Shown: positions 17,460 to 25,428, counted from the first letter of the stretch. The stretch: DNA of 31,367 nt from Gallionellaceae bacterium UBA6222 (GCA_002421915.1 DISA01000018.1:1-31367), one strand, 5' to 3'. Translations and numbers: made by a program. Notes: generated by a model from the sequence alone, not told the origin.

Positions 17460-17696
17460 ATGAAGAACATCAAAGTCCTCGGCACGGGTTGTGCCAACTG
17501 CAAGACCACAATGAAGCTCATTGAAGACGCGGCCAAGGAAAAGGGCGTGGAAATCGGGCTGGAGAAGGTCGAAGATATCCAAGCCATCATGGGCTACGGC
17601 GTGATGTCCACGCCCGGCGTGGTGGTGGACGGCAAGGTGGTGCATGCGGGCGGCGTGCCCGGACGCGACAAGATCGCCGGCTGGCTGGCGGCTTGA
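17460..17696 (+). CDS. Thioredoxin-like small disulfide protein
   Basis: A 78-residue thioredoxin-fold protein of the MTH895/TM0996 type (redox-active disulfide protein 2). It starts MKNIKVLGTGCANC with the CxxC at residues 11-14 and has the cis-Pro segment MSTPGVVVDGKVVHAG. The start at 17460 has AAGGAG 6 nt upstream; ATG 17454 would be too close. Such proteins frequently accompany PF03773 permeases, as here. Confidence 0.88.
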   Translation: MKNIKVLGTGCANCKTTMKLIEDAAKEKGVEIGLEKVEDIQAIMGYGVMSTPGVVVDGKVVHAGGVPGRDKIAGWLAA

Positions 17697-17709
17697 AGGA
17701 GAACTGTAA

Positions 17710-17940
17710 ATGAATCCACAAAAGAAATTTCATCTGGTGTTTTCGTTTGTCATGGGCGTGTTAATGATTTCGTTGATGACCTTCGTCATCACGGCGGTGA
17801 ACATCGGTTTTCCCGCCGACTTCCTGTCGCAATGGGCGCGCGCGTTTGTGGCGGCCTATGTGGTCGGGGTTCCGGTGATCTTCTTTCTGGCACCGGTTGC
17901 GCGCAAATTAACCGGGCGCCTGCTTGGCATGCCGGCTTGA
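17710..17940 (+). CDS. DUF2798 membrane protein
   Basis: A 76-residue protein with two membrane helices (FSFVMGVLMISLMTFVITAVN; FVAAYVVGVPVIFFLAPVA), matching the DUF2798 layout. A strong AAGGAG site precedes it, 13 nt after the thioredoxin-like gene. Function is unknown. Confidence 0.8.
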   Translation: MNPQKKFHLVFSFVMGVLMISLMTFVITAVNIGFPADFLSQWARAFVAAYVVGVPVIFFLAPVARKLTGRLLGMPA

Positions 17941-17982
17941 CAGGCAGTTGGCGCATACAACTTTGATCGCGGGAGAAATGTG

Positions 17983-18414
17983 ATGGGTGATATCGCTGGT
18001 CTGGATTTCAATCAACGTTTGCAGGGCAAATTCGTTGGCATCATGCAATGGCAACAGCTTGACGAATTGTGGGGACGGGTCAAAACCGGTGCCTGGTATT
18101 TCTACCAGATCGGTGAAGAGCCGCCGACCGCAACCTTGAGCGGCGACGAATTGGCACGCCGCCTCGATGCTTTGGGCGAGCTGTTGCGGCGCGAGCATGA
18201 CTACAGTTATTGCGGCATCGTCTATGCCGACGACGCGGAAAATCCCACCCTGATCAAGGTGTATGACCCGAGCCATATGGGCTCTTCCTGCAGCCATAAC
18301 GCAACGCCCTCGCCACCGGGCTGGCTGCTCAGCACCGAGCCGCCCGCGCGGATCGAACGTCTCGCGCCGACCCCTGCCAACCGTCGCCGCTGGTGGCAGC
18401 TTTTTTCAAGTTGA
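17983..18414 (+). CDS. Hypothetical protein
   Basis: A 143-residue soluble protein with no recognised family. Features: aromatic-rich WYFYQIGEE, an acidic central part, and SHMGSSCSHN with one Cys-x-His, then a Pro-rich, basic tail ending RRRWWQLFSS. The start at 17983 has GGGAG 7 nt upstream. It sits in the metal/redox gene series directly before the CDF exporter. Confidence 0.65.
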   Translation: MGDIAGLDFNQRLQGKFVGIMQWQQLDELWGRVKTGAWYFYQIGEEPPTATLSGDELARRLDALGELLRREHDYSYCGIVYADDAENPTLIKVYDPSHMGSSCSHNATPSPPGWLLSTEPPARIERLAPTPANRRRWWQLFSS

Positions 18415-18510
18415 GGATGAAATGAGCAAACGGTGTTCAATACCATCGCGCCGGGCACACAATTAAGCGTTGCGCTGCGGCGCAGACAGGTTTCTCGCGG
18501 GAATGAGAAC

Positions 18511-19413
18511 ATGAGCCACGACCACGATCACACACACGGCGGCAACGGCAACATGCTGCTTTTTGCCGTTTTGCTCACGCTGGGCTATGCCGCCGTCGAG
18601 GCAGGCGTCGGGCTGTGGGCCGGTTCGCTGGCACTGGTGGCCGATGCCGGGCACATGGTCAACGATGCCGCTGCACTGGCCTTGGCGGCGGGCGCAGCCT
18701 GGCTGGCGAAACGTTCGCCAACCCTGCGCCACAGTTATGGTCTGGGCCGCGCCGAATTCCTTGCGGCCCTGATCAACAGTCTGGGCCTGCTGGCGCTGGT
18801 GGCTTGGCTGACCGTCTCCGCAGTTGAGCGTTTGCAGACGCCGCAACCGGTGATGGGCGAAGCGGTATCAATCACTGCCGCGATCGGCTTGGCGATCAAC
18901 CTGCTGGTGGCCTGGTTGCTGTCGCGCGGCGAGAAAAACATCAACACGCGCGCCGCGCTGTTGCATGTGATGGGCGATTTGCTCGGCTCGGTCGCAGCGC
19001 TCCTGGCTGGTCTGGTGATCTATTTCACTGGCTGGACGCCCATCGACCCGCTGCTGTCACTGGCCATCGGCGCGCTGATATTGTTTTCGAGTTTGCGCCT
19101 GCTGCGCGAAGCGTTGCACGGACTGATGGAGGGCGCGCCGTTTGATATCGCGCCGGAAGAAGTGGGCAAAGCGCTGGCTGCCGTGCCCGGCGTGGCTTCG
19201 GTACACGACCTGCACATCTGGCAGGTGAAGGCGGGCGAGACTCTGCTCACCACCCATCTGGTGGTGCAGGACATCAAACAATGGGAAAGCGTGCTGGAAG
19301 CCAGCCATGCAATGCTGGAAGAGCGTTTCGACATCCATCACGCCACGCTGCAACCGGAGCCGCTGGTGCGCACCGTGCGCTGGCGCGAGATGCCGGGACA
19401 TGACCACGAGTGA
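18511..19413 (+). CDS. CDF-family cation (probably Zn2+) exporter
   Basis: A 300-residue cation diffusion facilitator that exports divalent metals in exchange for protons. It has a His-rich N-terminus (HDHDHTHGG), six membrane helices with metal-site motifs HMVND in TM2 and HVMGD in TM5 (the HxxxD pattern typical of Zn-type CDFs), and a C-terminal cytoplasmic domain with VHDLHIWQV. The start at 18511 is where homology begins; the longer frame from 18433 is unsupported. Confidence 0.92.
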   Translation: MSHDHDHTHGGNGNMLLFAVLLTLGYAAVEAGVGLWAGSLALVADAGHMVNDAAALALAAGAAWLAKRSPTLRHSYGLGRAEFLAALINSLGLLALVAWLTVSAVERLQTPQPVMGEAVSITAAIGLAINLLVAWLLSRGEKNINTRAALLHVMGDLLGSVAALLAGLVIYFTGWTPIDPLLSLAIGALILFSSLRLLREALHGLMEGAPFDIAPEEVGKALAAVPGVASVHDLHIWQVKAGETLLTTHLVVQDIKQWESVLEASHAMLEERFDIHHATLQPEPLVRTVRWREMPGHDHE

Positions 19414-19513
19414 GGTGGCATCAGGGTGCGGTTGGCAGTATGCTGTCCCGGGTGTGATGAAATAACTCGCCTCGGGTCGACTGCCGATTATTTAACTTGA
19501 AAGGTTTGCTGAC

Positions 19514-20314
19514 GTGGATATCAGGAAGATCACCATACTTGGCGGCTACGGCAGAAGCGGAGCAAGAGAGCTGGTCGATCAGGTCGATCTGAAAATGGGC
19601 GATCTGCTCAGCGTTGTCGGCCCGACCGGCTCCGGCAAGACCGCGCTGATCAACGATATCGGCCTGTTCGCCAACGAAGACACACCTTCCAAGCGGCGCA
19701 TCCTCATCAACGATACCTCCCCCTCGGAAGACTTTCTGGATGACCCCGCCAAAAACCCCATCGCGCTGATCACCCAGCACACCGGCTTTCTCTCCGACAT
19801 GAGGGTCTCAAATTTCCTCGATATTCATGCCAGGGTGAGAAAAAGCGCCAATCCCGACTCGGTGGTGTCCGATGTTCTGGATTTTGCCAATCAACTGACC
19901 GGTGAGCCGATCATTGTCGACGGTGCCATGACCGAGCTGTCCGGCGGACAAAGCCGCGCCTTGCTGATTGCGGATGCGGTGATCATCGGCAATTCCCCGA
20001 TCATTCTGCTGGATGAAATCGAAAACGCCGGCATTAACCTGACGCGCGCCCTGGAGTTGTTGCACAACTATGAAAAGATCTTCATCTTCGTCACCCATGA
20101 TCCGAGAATCACCCTTTCTTCCGACTACCGGATCGTGATGAAAGGCGGGGCGATGCAGGATGCGATCACCACCAGTCCGGAGGAAAAACGTATCGGTGAG
20201 AAAGTCACCCATATGGACCGGGCCATCATCAGTCTGCGCAACCAGATCAGCTCCGGCGAACGCATGCTGGAAAAAGATTTTCGGGCAGTCATGGAATCAA
20301 ACTGGCTGGCATAG
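19514..20314 (+). CDS. Stand-alone ABC-type ATPase
   Basis: A 266-residue single ABC ATPase domain. Walker A is GPTGSGKT (36-43), the Q-loop Gln is Q88, the signature is LSGGQ (142-146), Walker B is IILLDE (163-168) and the H-loop His is H195. No permease or binding protein is adjacent. The start is GTG with GAAAGG upstream. It is followed 9 nt later by a GTPase and then an Fe-S protein. A soluble ABC ATPase beside a HypB-like GTPase and a PF04060 protein suggests energised assembly or activation of a metallocofactor rather than transport. That role is an inference. Confidence 0.85.
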   Translation: MDIRKITILGGYGRSGARELVDQVDLKMGDLLSVVGPTGSGKTALINDIGLFANEDTPSKRRILINDTSPSEDFLDDPAKNPIALITQHTGFLSDMRVSNFLDIHARVRKSANPDSVVSDVLDFANQLTGEPIIVDGAMTELSGGQSRALLIADAVIIGNSPIILLDEIENAGINLTRALELLHNYEKIFIFVTHDPRITLSSDYRIVMKGGAMQDAITTSPEEKRIGEKVTHMDRAIISLRNQISSGERMLEKDFRAVMESNWLA

Positions 20315-20323
20315 GAGACGATC

Positions 20324-21019
20324 ATGAAACTCATCATGTGTGCCGGCCCACCCACCAGCGGCAAGACCACCGTGCTGCGGCAGGTCATGCGCAGACTGCT
20401 GAAGAAGGGGCGTCGCCTCGCTTATCTCAAGATCGATGTCCAGTTTGCGGACGAGGACGAGTTGTTCCGCAGTGAATTTGGCATTCCCGCCCGGAAGGTT
20501 TATTCCGGCGAACTGTGTCCCGATCACGCCAGCGTGCTGGTGCTCGGGGATGCGGTAAAGTGGGCGCAGAAGGAAAACGCCGACCTGGTTGTGGAAACAG
20601 CCGGGCTCTGTTTGCGCTGTGCGCCTTACATTACGGGGTCACTCGGCATTGTCGTGCTGGAGGCGACCAGCGGCATGAACCTGCCGCGCAAGATTGGCGC
20701 CATGCTTTCGCTGGCAGACATTGCGGTCGTGACCAAGATCGATCTGGTCTCGCAGGCGGAGCGGGAGGTCTTTCGCGCCAACGTGACGGATGCCGCTCCG
20801 CTCGAGGTGGTGGAAGTCGACGCGCTGCGCGGGATCGGCATCGACCGGTTGGTCAGGAGGATAGAACGGGCGGAGGACATAGGGATGCCGCTTATGCTCA
20901 AGGGCAGTCCGCCGGTATCGGTCTGCACCATCTGTGCCGGGAAGAGGGATATCGGTTCGGAGCACCATTTCGGGGTGTTGCGCACGCTGGACTCGGATCT
21001 GTTCTACCGGGGTGAGTAG
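20324..21019 (+). CDS. Cys-rich GTPase, HypB/UreG/CobW-like
   Basis: A 231-residue P-loop NTPase. Walker A is GPPTSGKTT (8-16), the base-recognition motif is TKID (137-140), and switch-like DLVVETAG ends near residue 94. Cysteines occur as C6, C65, C96-x2-C99 and C201-x2-C204, so two CxxC pairs could bind a metal. The family fold is that of Ni/Co-handling maturation GTPases. AGGAGA precedes the ATG. The next gene begins 2 nt after its stop. Confidence 0.8.
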   Translation: MKLIMCAGPPTSGKTTVLRQVMRRLLKKGRRLAYLKIDVQFADEDELFRSEFGIPARKVYSGELCPDHASVLVLGDAVKWAQKENADLVVETAGLCLRCAPYITGSLGIVVLEATSGMNLPRKIGAMLSLADIAVVTKIDLVSQAEREVFRANVTDAAPLEVVEVDALRGIGIDRLVRRIERAEDIGMPLMLKGSPPVSVCTICAGKRDIGSEHHFGVLRTLDSDLFYRGE

Positions 21020-21021
21020 CG

Positions 21022-21669
21022 ATGAACAATGAAATTAACGGGATATTGGCGGCACTGCCGGGCAAAAACTGCGGACAGTGCGGCTTCAAGACCTGTGCCG
21101 AATTGGCGGCATACGCTGTGGCGCATCCCGCCGCGCTGGAGCGCTGTATATACCTGGAAAAACCGCGGGCTGTACCGCCTGCACCTGAACTCATCGCGCA
21201 GGAAATCACCTGGATCGATGCGCTGCAACGGGAATACGATTTCATCCTGGAGCCTTTGCCGGAAGACCCGGGGCCGCGCGAGATTATTGTGCCGTTCAAT
21301 CCGGGGAATGTCGAAAAGCTCGGCGTAAAAAAAGGGGACATCCTTTACGGGCGCCCTTCCATCACCGGTTGCCCGGTCACACACGTGGGCCTCGTGATCG
21401 AAGACCCGGACTATTTCAATGGCATCATCGTCTGGTGCGTGGTGGGACTTCTGGCCGCCCGCGAGCGCGGCCGGGACATCGGCCACTACAACATCATTGC
21501 CTATGAAGGCCTGGTGCGGCACACCCGGCAGGAACTCCAGATCGGCAGGCGCTATTATTTTCTGCCGCGCTTTTGTGTGATGATGTCCAGGCACTCCGGT
21601 CTGGTGAATGCTCTGGCAAGGCGGCCGGACGGAATGCGCGTGCGGGCGGAAGGCATCTGGATAAGCTAG
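21022..21669 (+). CDS. [4Fe-4S] protein with PF04060 domain
   Basis: A 215-residue protein. The N-terminal Cys pattern C17-x2-C20-x4-C25-x16-C42 is that of PF04060, also found in the corrinoid Fe-S protein of the acetyl-CoA pathway and in corrinoid-activating proteins. The C-terminal 150 residues (PFNPGNVEKLGVKKGDI; TGCPVTHVGLVIEDPD) have no assigned function here. It is tightly linked to the GTPase and ABC ATPase. The octaheme cytochrome gene follows after 103 nt. Confidence 0.82.
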   Translation: MNNEINGILAALPGKNCGQCGFKTCAELAAYAVAHPAALERCIYLEKPRAVPPAPELIAQEITWIDALQREYDFILEPLPEDPGPREIIVPFNPGNVEKLGVKKGDILYGRPSITGCPVTHVGLVIEDPDYFNGIIVWCVVGLLAARERGRDIGHYNIIAYEGLVRHTRQELQIGRRYYFLPRFCVMMSRHSGLVNALARRPDGMRVRAEGIWIS

Positions 21670-21772
21670 CCCTATCATCCCTTCATGCCGGGAAGGTTGT
21701 GCGGCGAGTGAACAGGAATCCGGTCTGGCGGGACACCGCCCATCGTGTGCATGGACAGCGAGGTGAAATAAA

Positions 21773-23386
21773 ATGAGTCGAAAGTATGTTCTGGCAGTGT
21801 TACTCGCGGTTGCAGCGCAGGCCGTTGCCGCCAACCCGGATACATCTGCCTCCACCGCCGACCACGGCAAATTCAAGGCGCTGCAGGGACCGTTCAAGAC
21901 GGGCGAGGATGTCACGCAAGCCTGCCTGAAATGCCACACCGAGGCCGCCAGGCAGGTGATGGCGACGCGCCACTGGACTTGGGATTACACCAATCCCGGT
22001 ACCGGCCAGCGCTTGGGCAAGAAGACCATGCTCAACAGTTTCTGCATTGCCGACCGCAGCAACGAGGCCTTCTGCAACGCTTGCCATGCCGGCTATGGCT
22101 GGAAGGATGACAAGTTCGATTTCGGTTCGGAGAAGAACGTCGATTGCCTGTCCTGCCACAACACCGGCCAATATGCCAAGCTCCCCGGCCTGGCCGGCCA
22201 CCCCGCTTATCGGCGCATGGAATATCCGCCCGGCTCCGGCAAATTCGTCGAGCCCGTGGATCTGCCCAAAGTCGCGCAGCGCATCGGCAAGACCAGCCGC
22301 ACCACCTGCGGCGCCTGCCACTTCTACGGCGGTGGCGGTGACGGCGTGAAGCATGGCGACCTCGATTCCTCGCTGAAAAATCCCCGGCGCGAACTGGACG
22401 TGCACATGGGCACGGACGGTAAAAATTTCACCTGCGCCACCTGCCACAAGACCGAGAGTCACCGGGTCGCGGGCAGCCGGGTGGCGCCGACGGCGGCCGA
22501 CCCGCACGGCGCGATACTGCGCGGCGAGAAGAGCGGGCGCAATCCGGCCACCTGTCAGGCGTGCCACGGCGACCGTCCGCACCCGTCCTCTCTCGGTGCT
22601 GGGTTGCTGGGTGCATTGTCAAAAGGTGACCGTCTCAACGCCCATGGCCGCACGCTGGCCTGCCAGACTTGCCACATCCCGGCGTTCGCCCGTGGCGGTG
22701 TGCCGACCAAGATGCGCTGGGACTGGTCCACCGCAGGCACGCTGGATGCCAACGGCAAGCCGTTCCAGAAAAAGGACGAACACGGCCACGTCATCTTCGA
22801 CAGCAAGAAGGGCGATTTCCGTCTGGGTGAGAACGTGCAGCCGGATTACGTCTGGTTCGACGGCCGTGTGGACTACACCCTGAAAACCGACCGCATCGAT
22901 CCCGCGCAGGTCGTGCGCATCAACCGTTTTCACGGCGAACCCGGCGCCCCCGATGCGCGTATCTGGCCGGTGAAACGCTTTACCGGCAAGCAGCCCTACG
23001 ACCTGGAGTACCTGACGCTGCTGATCCCGCATACCGCCATCCCGGACGATACTTCCCTGTGGTTCAACTTCGACTGGCCCAAGGCGCTGGCGGCCGGCAC
23101 GGCGGCGGCCAACCAGCCCTTCAGCGGCAAGTTCGGTTTTGCCGAGACAGAGATGCTGTGGCCGATCACCCATATGGTCGCGCCGAAGGAGCAGGCGGTG
23201 GGATGCGGTGAGTGCCACAGCCGCAATGGCCGTTTGCAGGGCGTGAGCGGAATTTATCTGCCCGGCCGCGACCGCGCGCCGTGGCTGGACCGTGCCGGCT
23301 TCGGCCTGGCCTTACTCGCATTGCTGGGGGTGCTGGGGCATGGCGCCCTGCGTATCCTCACCCGCAACCGCCGCAAGGAGTCCTGA
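21773..23386 (+). CDS. Octaheme c-type cytochrome, tetrathionate-reductase (OTR) family, membrane-anchored
   Basis: A 537-residue exported multiheme protein. The signal peptide ends near residue 20. Eight CxxCH motifs lie at residues 51, 101, 125, 179, 221, 261, 297 and 478, the OTR spacing with a long gap before the last heme. OTR of Shewanella reduces tetrathionate, nitrite and hydroxylamine in vitro. Unlike that soluble enzyme, this one ends in a hydrophobic helix (about 508-529) followed by RNRRKES, so it is probably anchored in the inner membrane facing the periplasm. The cytochrome b gene starts 1 nt after its stop and is the probable quinone-side partner. Confidence 0.9.
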   Translation: MSRKYVLAVLLAVAAQAVAANPDTSASTADHGKFKALQGPFKTGEDVTQACLKCHTEAARQVMATRHWTWDYTNPGTGQRLGKKTMLNSFCIADRSNEAFCNACHAGYGWKDDKFDFGSEKNVDCLSCHNTGQYAKLPGLAGHPAYRRMEYPPGSGKFVEPVDLPKVAQRIGKTSRTTCGACHFYGGGGDGVKHGDLDSSLKNPRRELDVHMGTDGKNFTCATCHKTESHRVAGSRVAPTAADPHGAILRGEKSGRNPATCQACHGDRPHPSSLGAGLLGALSKGDRLNAHGRTLACQTCHIPAFARGGVPTKMRWDWSTAGTLDANGKPFQKKDEHGHVIFDSKKGDFRLGENVQPDYVWFDGRVDYTLKTDRIDPAQVVRINRFHGEPGAPDARIWPVKRFTGKQPYDLEYLTLLIPHTAIPDDTSLWFNFDWPKALAAGTAAANQPFSGKFGFAETEMLWPITHMVAPKEQAVGCGECHSRNGRLQGVSGIYLPGRDRAPWLDRAGFGLALLALLGVLGHGALRILTRNRRKES

Positions 23387-23387
23387 C

Positions 23388-23987
23388 ATGACCGAACGTC
23401 TCTACATCTTCAAACGCTTCGAACGCTTCTGGCACTGGGCGCAGGCATTCCTCATCATCACCATGCTGTTCACCGGTTTCGAGATCCACGGCAGCTACCA
23501 GTTGCTCGGTTTCCAGAAGGCGGTTGGCATCCATACCTTCGCGGCATGGGCGCTGATCACGCTGTGGGTATTTGCCATCTTCTGGCACTTCACCACCGGC
23601 GAGTGGCGGCAATACATCCCCACCCTGAAGAACGTGGACGTGATGTTCCGCTACTACGTGCTGGGTATCTTTACCGGCGCGCCGCACCCCTACCGTGTCA
23701 CCCAGCTGCGCAAGCACAACCCGCTGCAACGCCTGTCCTACCTGGGCATCAAGCTGTTCATCAATCCGCTGGTCTGGGCCAGCGGCCTGGGCCTGCTCTA
23801 TTACCAGGCATGGCGCGACGCCGCACCGGCGGGGCTGACGCTGGACATGGTGGCGGGGCTGCACACCGTGATGGCGTTCGCGATGCTGATCTTCCTCATC
23901 GTGCACGTCTATCTCACCACCACCGGCCACACCCCGCTGGCGCATATTCGCGCCATGATCACGGGCTACGAGGAAGTGGAGGACTGA
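23388..23987 (+). CDS. Cytochrome b/b6-type membrane protein
   Basis: A 199-residue protein with four membrane helices. Candidate heme-ligand histidines are FWHWAQ (H17), GIHTFAAW (H49), FWHFTTGEW (H67), AGLHTVMAF (about 165) and LIVHVYLTTTGH. The overall pattern is that of the cytochrome b561/NapC-partner or Ni,Fe-hydrogenase-b type. AAGGAG lies 7 nt upstream, inside the end of the octaheme gene. It likely exchanges electrons between quinone and the octaheme protein. Confidence 0.85.
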   Translation: MTERLYIFKRFERFWHWAQAFLIITMLFTGFEIHGSYQLLGFQKAVGIHTFAAWALITLWVFAIFWHFTTGEWRQYIPTLKNVDVMFRYYVLGIFTGAPHPYRVTQLRKHNPLQRLSYLGIKLFINPLVWASGLGLLYYQAWRDAAPAGLTLDMVAGLHTVMAFAMLIFLIVHVYLTTTGHTPLAHIRAMITGYEEVED

Positions 23988-24008
23988 TTCTGCACGGTCG
24001 CAGAAACC

Positions 24009-24024
24009 GGAAAACCGGGGACAG
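24009..24024. repeat. REP fragment
   Basis: GGAAAACCGGGGACAG is identical to 26416-26431 beside the REP-associated transposase, so a second copy of this repeat type sits at the chromosome/array junction. Confidence 0.6.
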
Positions 24025-24078
24025 GGAAACTGGGACACCCATTACTACGGGGGCAAAACGGCAACGTGCGGACTTTGA

Positions 24079-24190
24079 CCCCTAATGTTTGAGCTAACCG
24101 GCATTTTTTGGCATGCGGCAGTTGGGCTTCATTTCATTCTCGCCCGACTGCCGCATGCCAAAAAATATCCGGTTGAGCGAATGGTTAGGC
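24079..24190 (-). other. attC site 1 (terminal, degenerate) with long hairpin
   Basis: Read on the minus strand it starts with a perfect R'' box GCCTAAC (24190-24184). It then forms a roughly 27-bp stem (24101-24127 against 24142-24168, one or two mismatches, A/T tracts at the base) and ends at a decayed R' (ATTAGGG, about 24080-24086). It marks the distal end of the cassette array. The stem with flanking T-run could also terminate transcription from both sides. Confidence 0.6.
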
Positions 24191-24203
24191 CTTGCTCACG
24201 ACG

Positions 24204-25238
24204 TTATGTCATTCGGGGCGACACAGCGCGGAGCCACATACGCTCAACCTGTTTAGTCATATTCTTAGGCAGCAGTTCAACGGATGGGTGGCTATTTGAA
24301 TAAACACGAAAGAGCTCGTCTGCAAAGGCCTGTCCGATCTCCTGAATATCAGTAAAATCCAATATGACAGTTCTAAATCTATCAAATCGTGCTATCAGCC
24401 TCTTGGCTTGCGATCTAGATACCAGTTGCTCATCACCATATCTCGCAAGCTTCATCGGCACAACGGTCTTTGAGAAATCGTAGTCCTCTGGAGCATCGGT
24501 AAATTGGGCATAGACATCAGAGGCAGTTCTACTGCTTGAAAGCGCAATGCGCATGAAAACCGCAGTCCCGTTCGGAAATACTCCTGCCGCCTCATGCAAA
24601 AGGTCATGAGGTGCATTCTGCTCATGATTGAATTGCAGCCCGTTGGCGGAAATTTTAAAAGAGTCGAACATTCTCGAAGTAAAGAATACACCTTCGCCAG
24701 TGTGCTTTGAAGGATCTGTTGTCAATTTGCCCTTTGATAGCTCGAACAGTGCCTGCCGCATGTCGGGCAGCCCTAACGCAGAGGTGATCTTAGCGAATAT
24801 GCCGACACCATCGTCTGAGATAATTATCCGCAAATCATGCTCATCTTGGCTAATCCACACAAATACCGACTTACCTCCAGAATGATCGATGGCGTTATTG
24901 ACCATTTCGGTAAATCCGTGCCCGACAATATTTTGCACGCTTGGCGTCAAATTAAAGTACGGCTTGAAGTCTTGGCCCCAAATGATATGTTCTTCAAGTC
25001 CTGCCAGGCTGTATAAGCGTGCAATCCGGCGCTTGTATCCAGGGCTAAATACTGGATGGGTAGATGGGCCGCTACGAGCAATCCATCCGTCGGTCTCAAG
25101 TCGTTGAATGTAGTTATTAGAAGCAACTCGCGAGATGGCATAGCGTTCAGCATAATGTCTGGTGAGGTCACGGGGGTGTTCCATGACGTCTCTAGTAACC
25201 GTGCGAACGATCTCATCAAATCTTGATGGTTTTGCCAT
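24204..25238 (-). CDS. wHTH-HATPase-STAS-like (DUF4325) protein, cassette gene
   Basis: A 344-residue cytoplasmic protein. Residues 1-75 look like a winged helix-turn-helix (ISRVASNNYIQRLETDGWI). A histidine-kinase-like ATPase domain follows, with N box EMVNNAIDH (111-119), G1 box DDGVGI (142-147) and GEG (181-183). The C-terminus (about 262-330) is a STAS-like DUF4325 domain (VILDFTDIQEIGQAFADELFR). No phospho-acceptor H box is seen. I infer a regulator. The start at 25238 (MAKPSRF) is preferred; the open frame continues in phase to 25409, but that extension is a fragment of a neighbouring toxin gene. Three 9-bp repeats lie just upstream. Confidence 0.82.
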   Translation of the reverse strand: MAKPSRFDEIVRTVTRDVMEHPRDLTRHYAERYAISRVASNNYIQRLETDGWIARSGPSTHPVFSPGYKRRIARLYSLAGLEEHIIWGQDFKPYFNLTPSVQNIVGHGFTEMVNNAIDHSGGKSVFVWISQDEHDLRIIISDDGVGIFAKITSALGLPDMRQALFELSKGKLTTDPSKHTGEGVFFTSRMFDSFKISANGLQFNHEQNAPHDLLHEAAGVFPNGTAVFMRIALSSSRTASDVYAQFTDAPEDYDFSKTVVPMKLARYGDEQLVSRSQAKRLIARFDRFRTVILDFTDIQEIGQAFADELFRVYSNSHPSVELLPKNMTKQVERMWLRAVSPRMT

Positions 25239-25245
25239 GTTGAAC

Positions 25246-25298
25246 GTTGTAAACTTTGTGGTGGCGCATTGTAAATTATCTGGCGCCGTGTTGTAAAC
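25246..25298. promoter_or_regulatory. Three 9-bp repeats at exact 22-bp intervals
   Basis: On the plus strand GTTGTAAAC (25246-25254), ATTGTAAAT (25268-25276) and GTTGTAAAC (25290-25298) lie 22 bp apart, 8 to 60 bp upstream of the HATPase gene's ATG. Same-face spacing of two helical turns suggests cooperative binding, perhaps by the gene's own wHTH domain. Confidence 0.65.
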
Positions 25299-25326
25299 CA
25301 CAATTTCATCTGGGAACTTGGTATTT

Positions 25327-25422
25327 CTGCTCGGAATTACCGTCTTCAAGAAGTAATACTCTGGCTCTTCAACGTATGGCACCAAGTAAACGTAGCTATC
25401 AAATGCCACGACAAGAACAGAT
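25327..25422 (-). pseudogene. Duplicated fragment of BrnT-like toxin gene
   Basis: This 96-bp stretch is nearly identical to 27717-27812 in the intact toxin gene (one mismatch noticed). It encodes the same segment from SVLVVAFDSYVYL to TVIPSR, and then diverges. It has been joined in frame upstream of the HATPase gene. Confidence 0.8.
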
Positions 25423-25428
25423 TAAGGG

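Noticed and set aside
21022..21669. Corrinoid Fe-S protein subunit
   Set aside because: Only the short N-terminal Fe-S domain resembles it; no TIM-barrel or B12-binding domain is present and the protein is too short.
25246..25298. Iterons of a plasmid-type replication origin
   Set aside because: Only three copies, no Rep gene or AT-rich/DnaA region nearby; promoter-proximal operator sites fit better.
24204..25409. A 401-residue fusion protein (toxin segment plus HATPase protein)
   Set aside because: The first 57 residues derive from a duplicated toxin fragment and an upstream regulatory region with repeats. The natural start is most likely MAKPSRF at 25238. Kept only as a finding.
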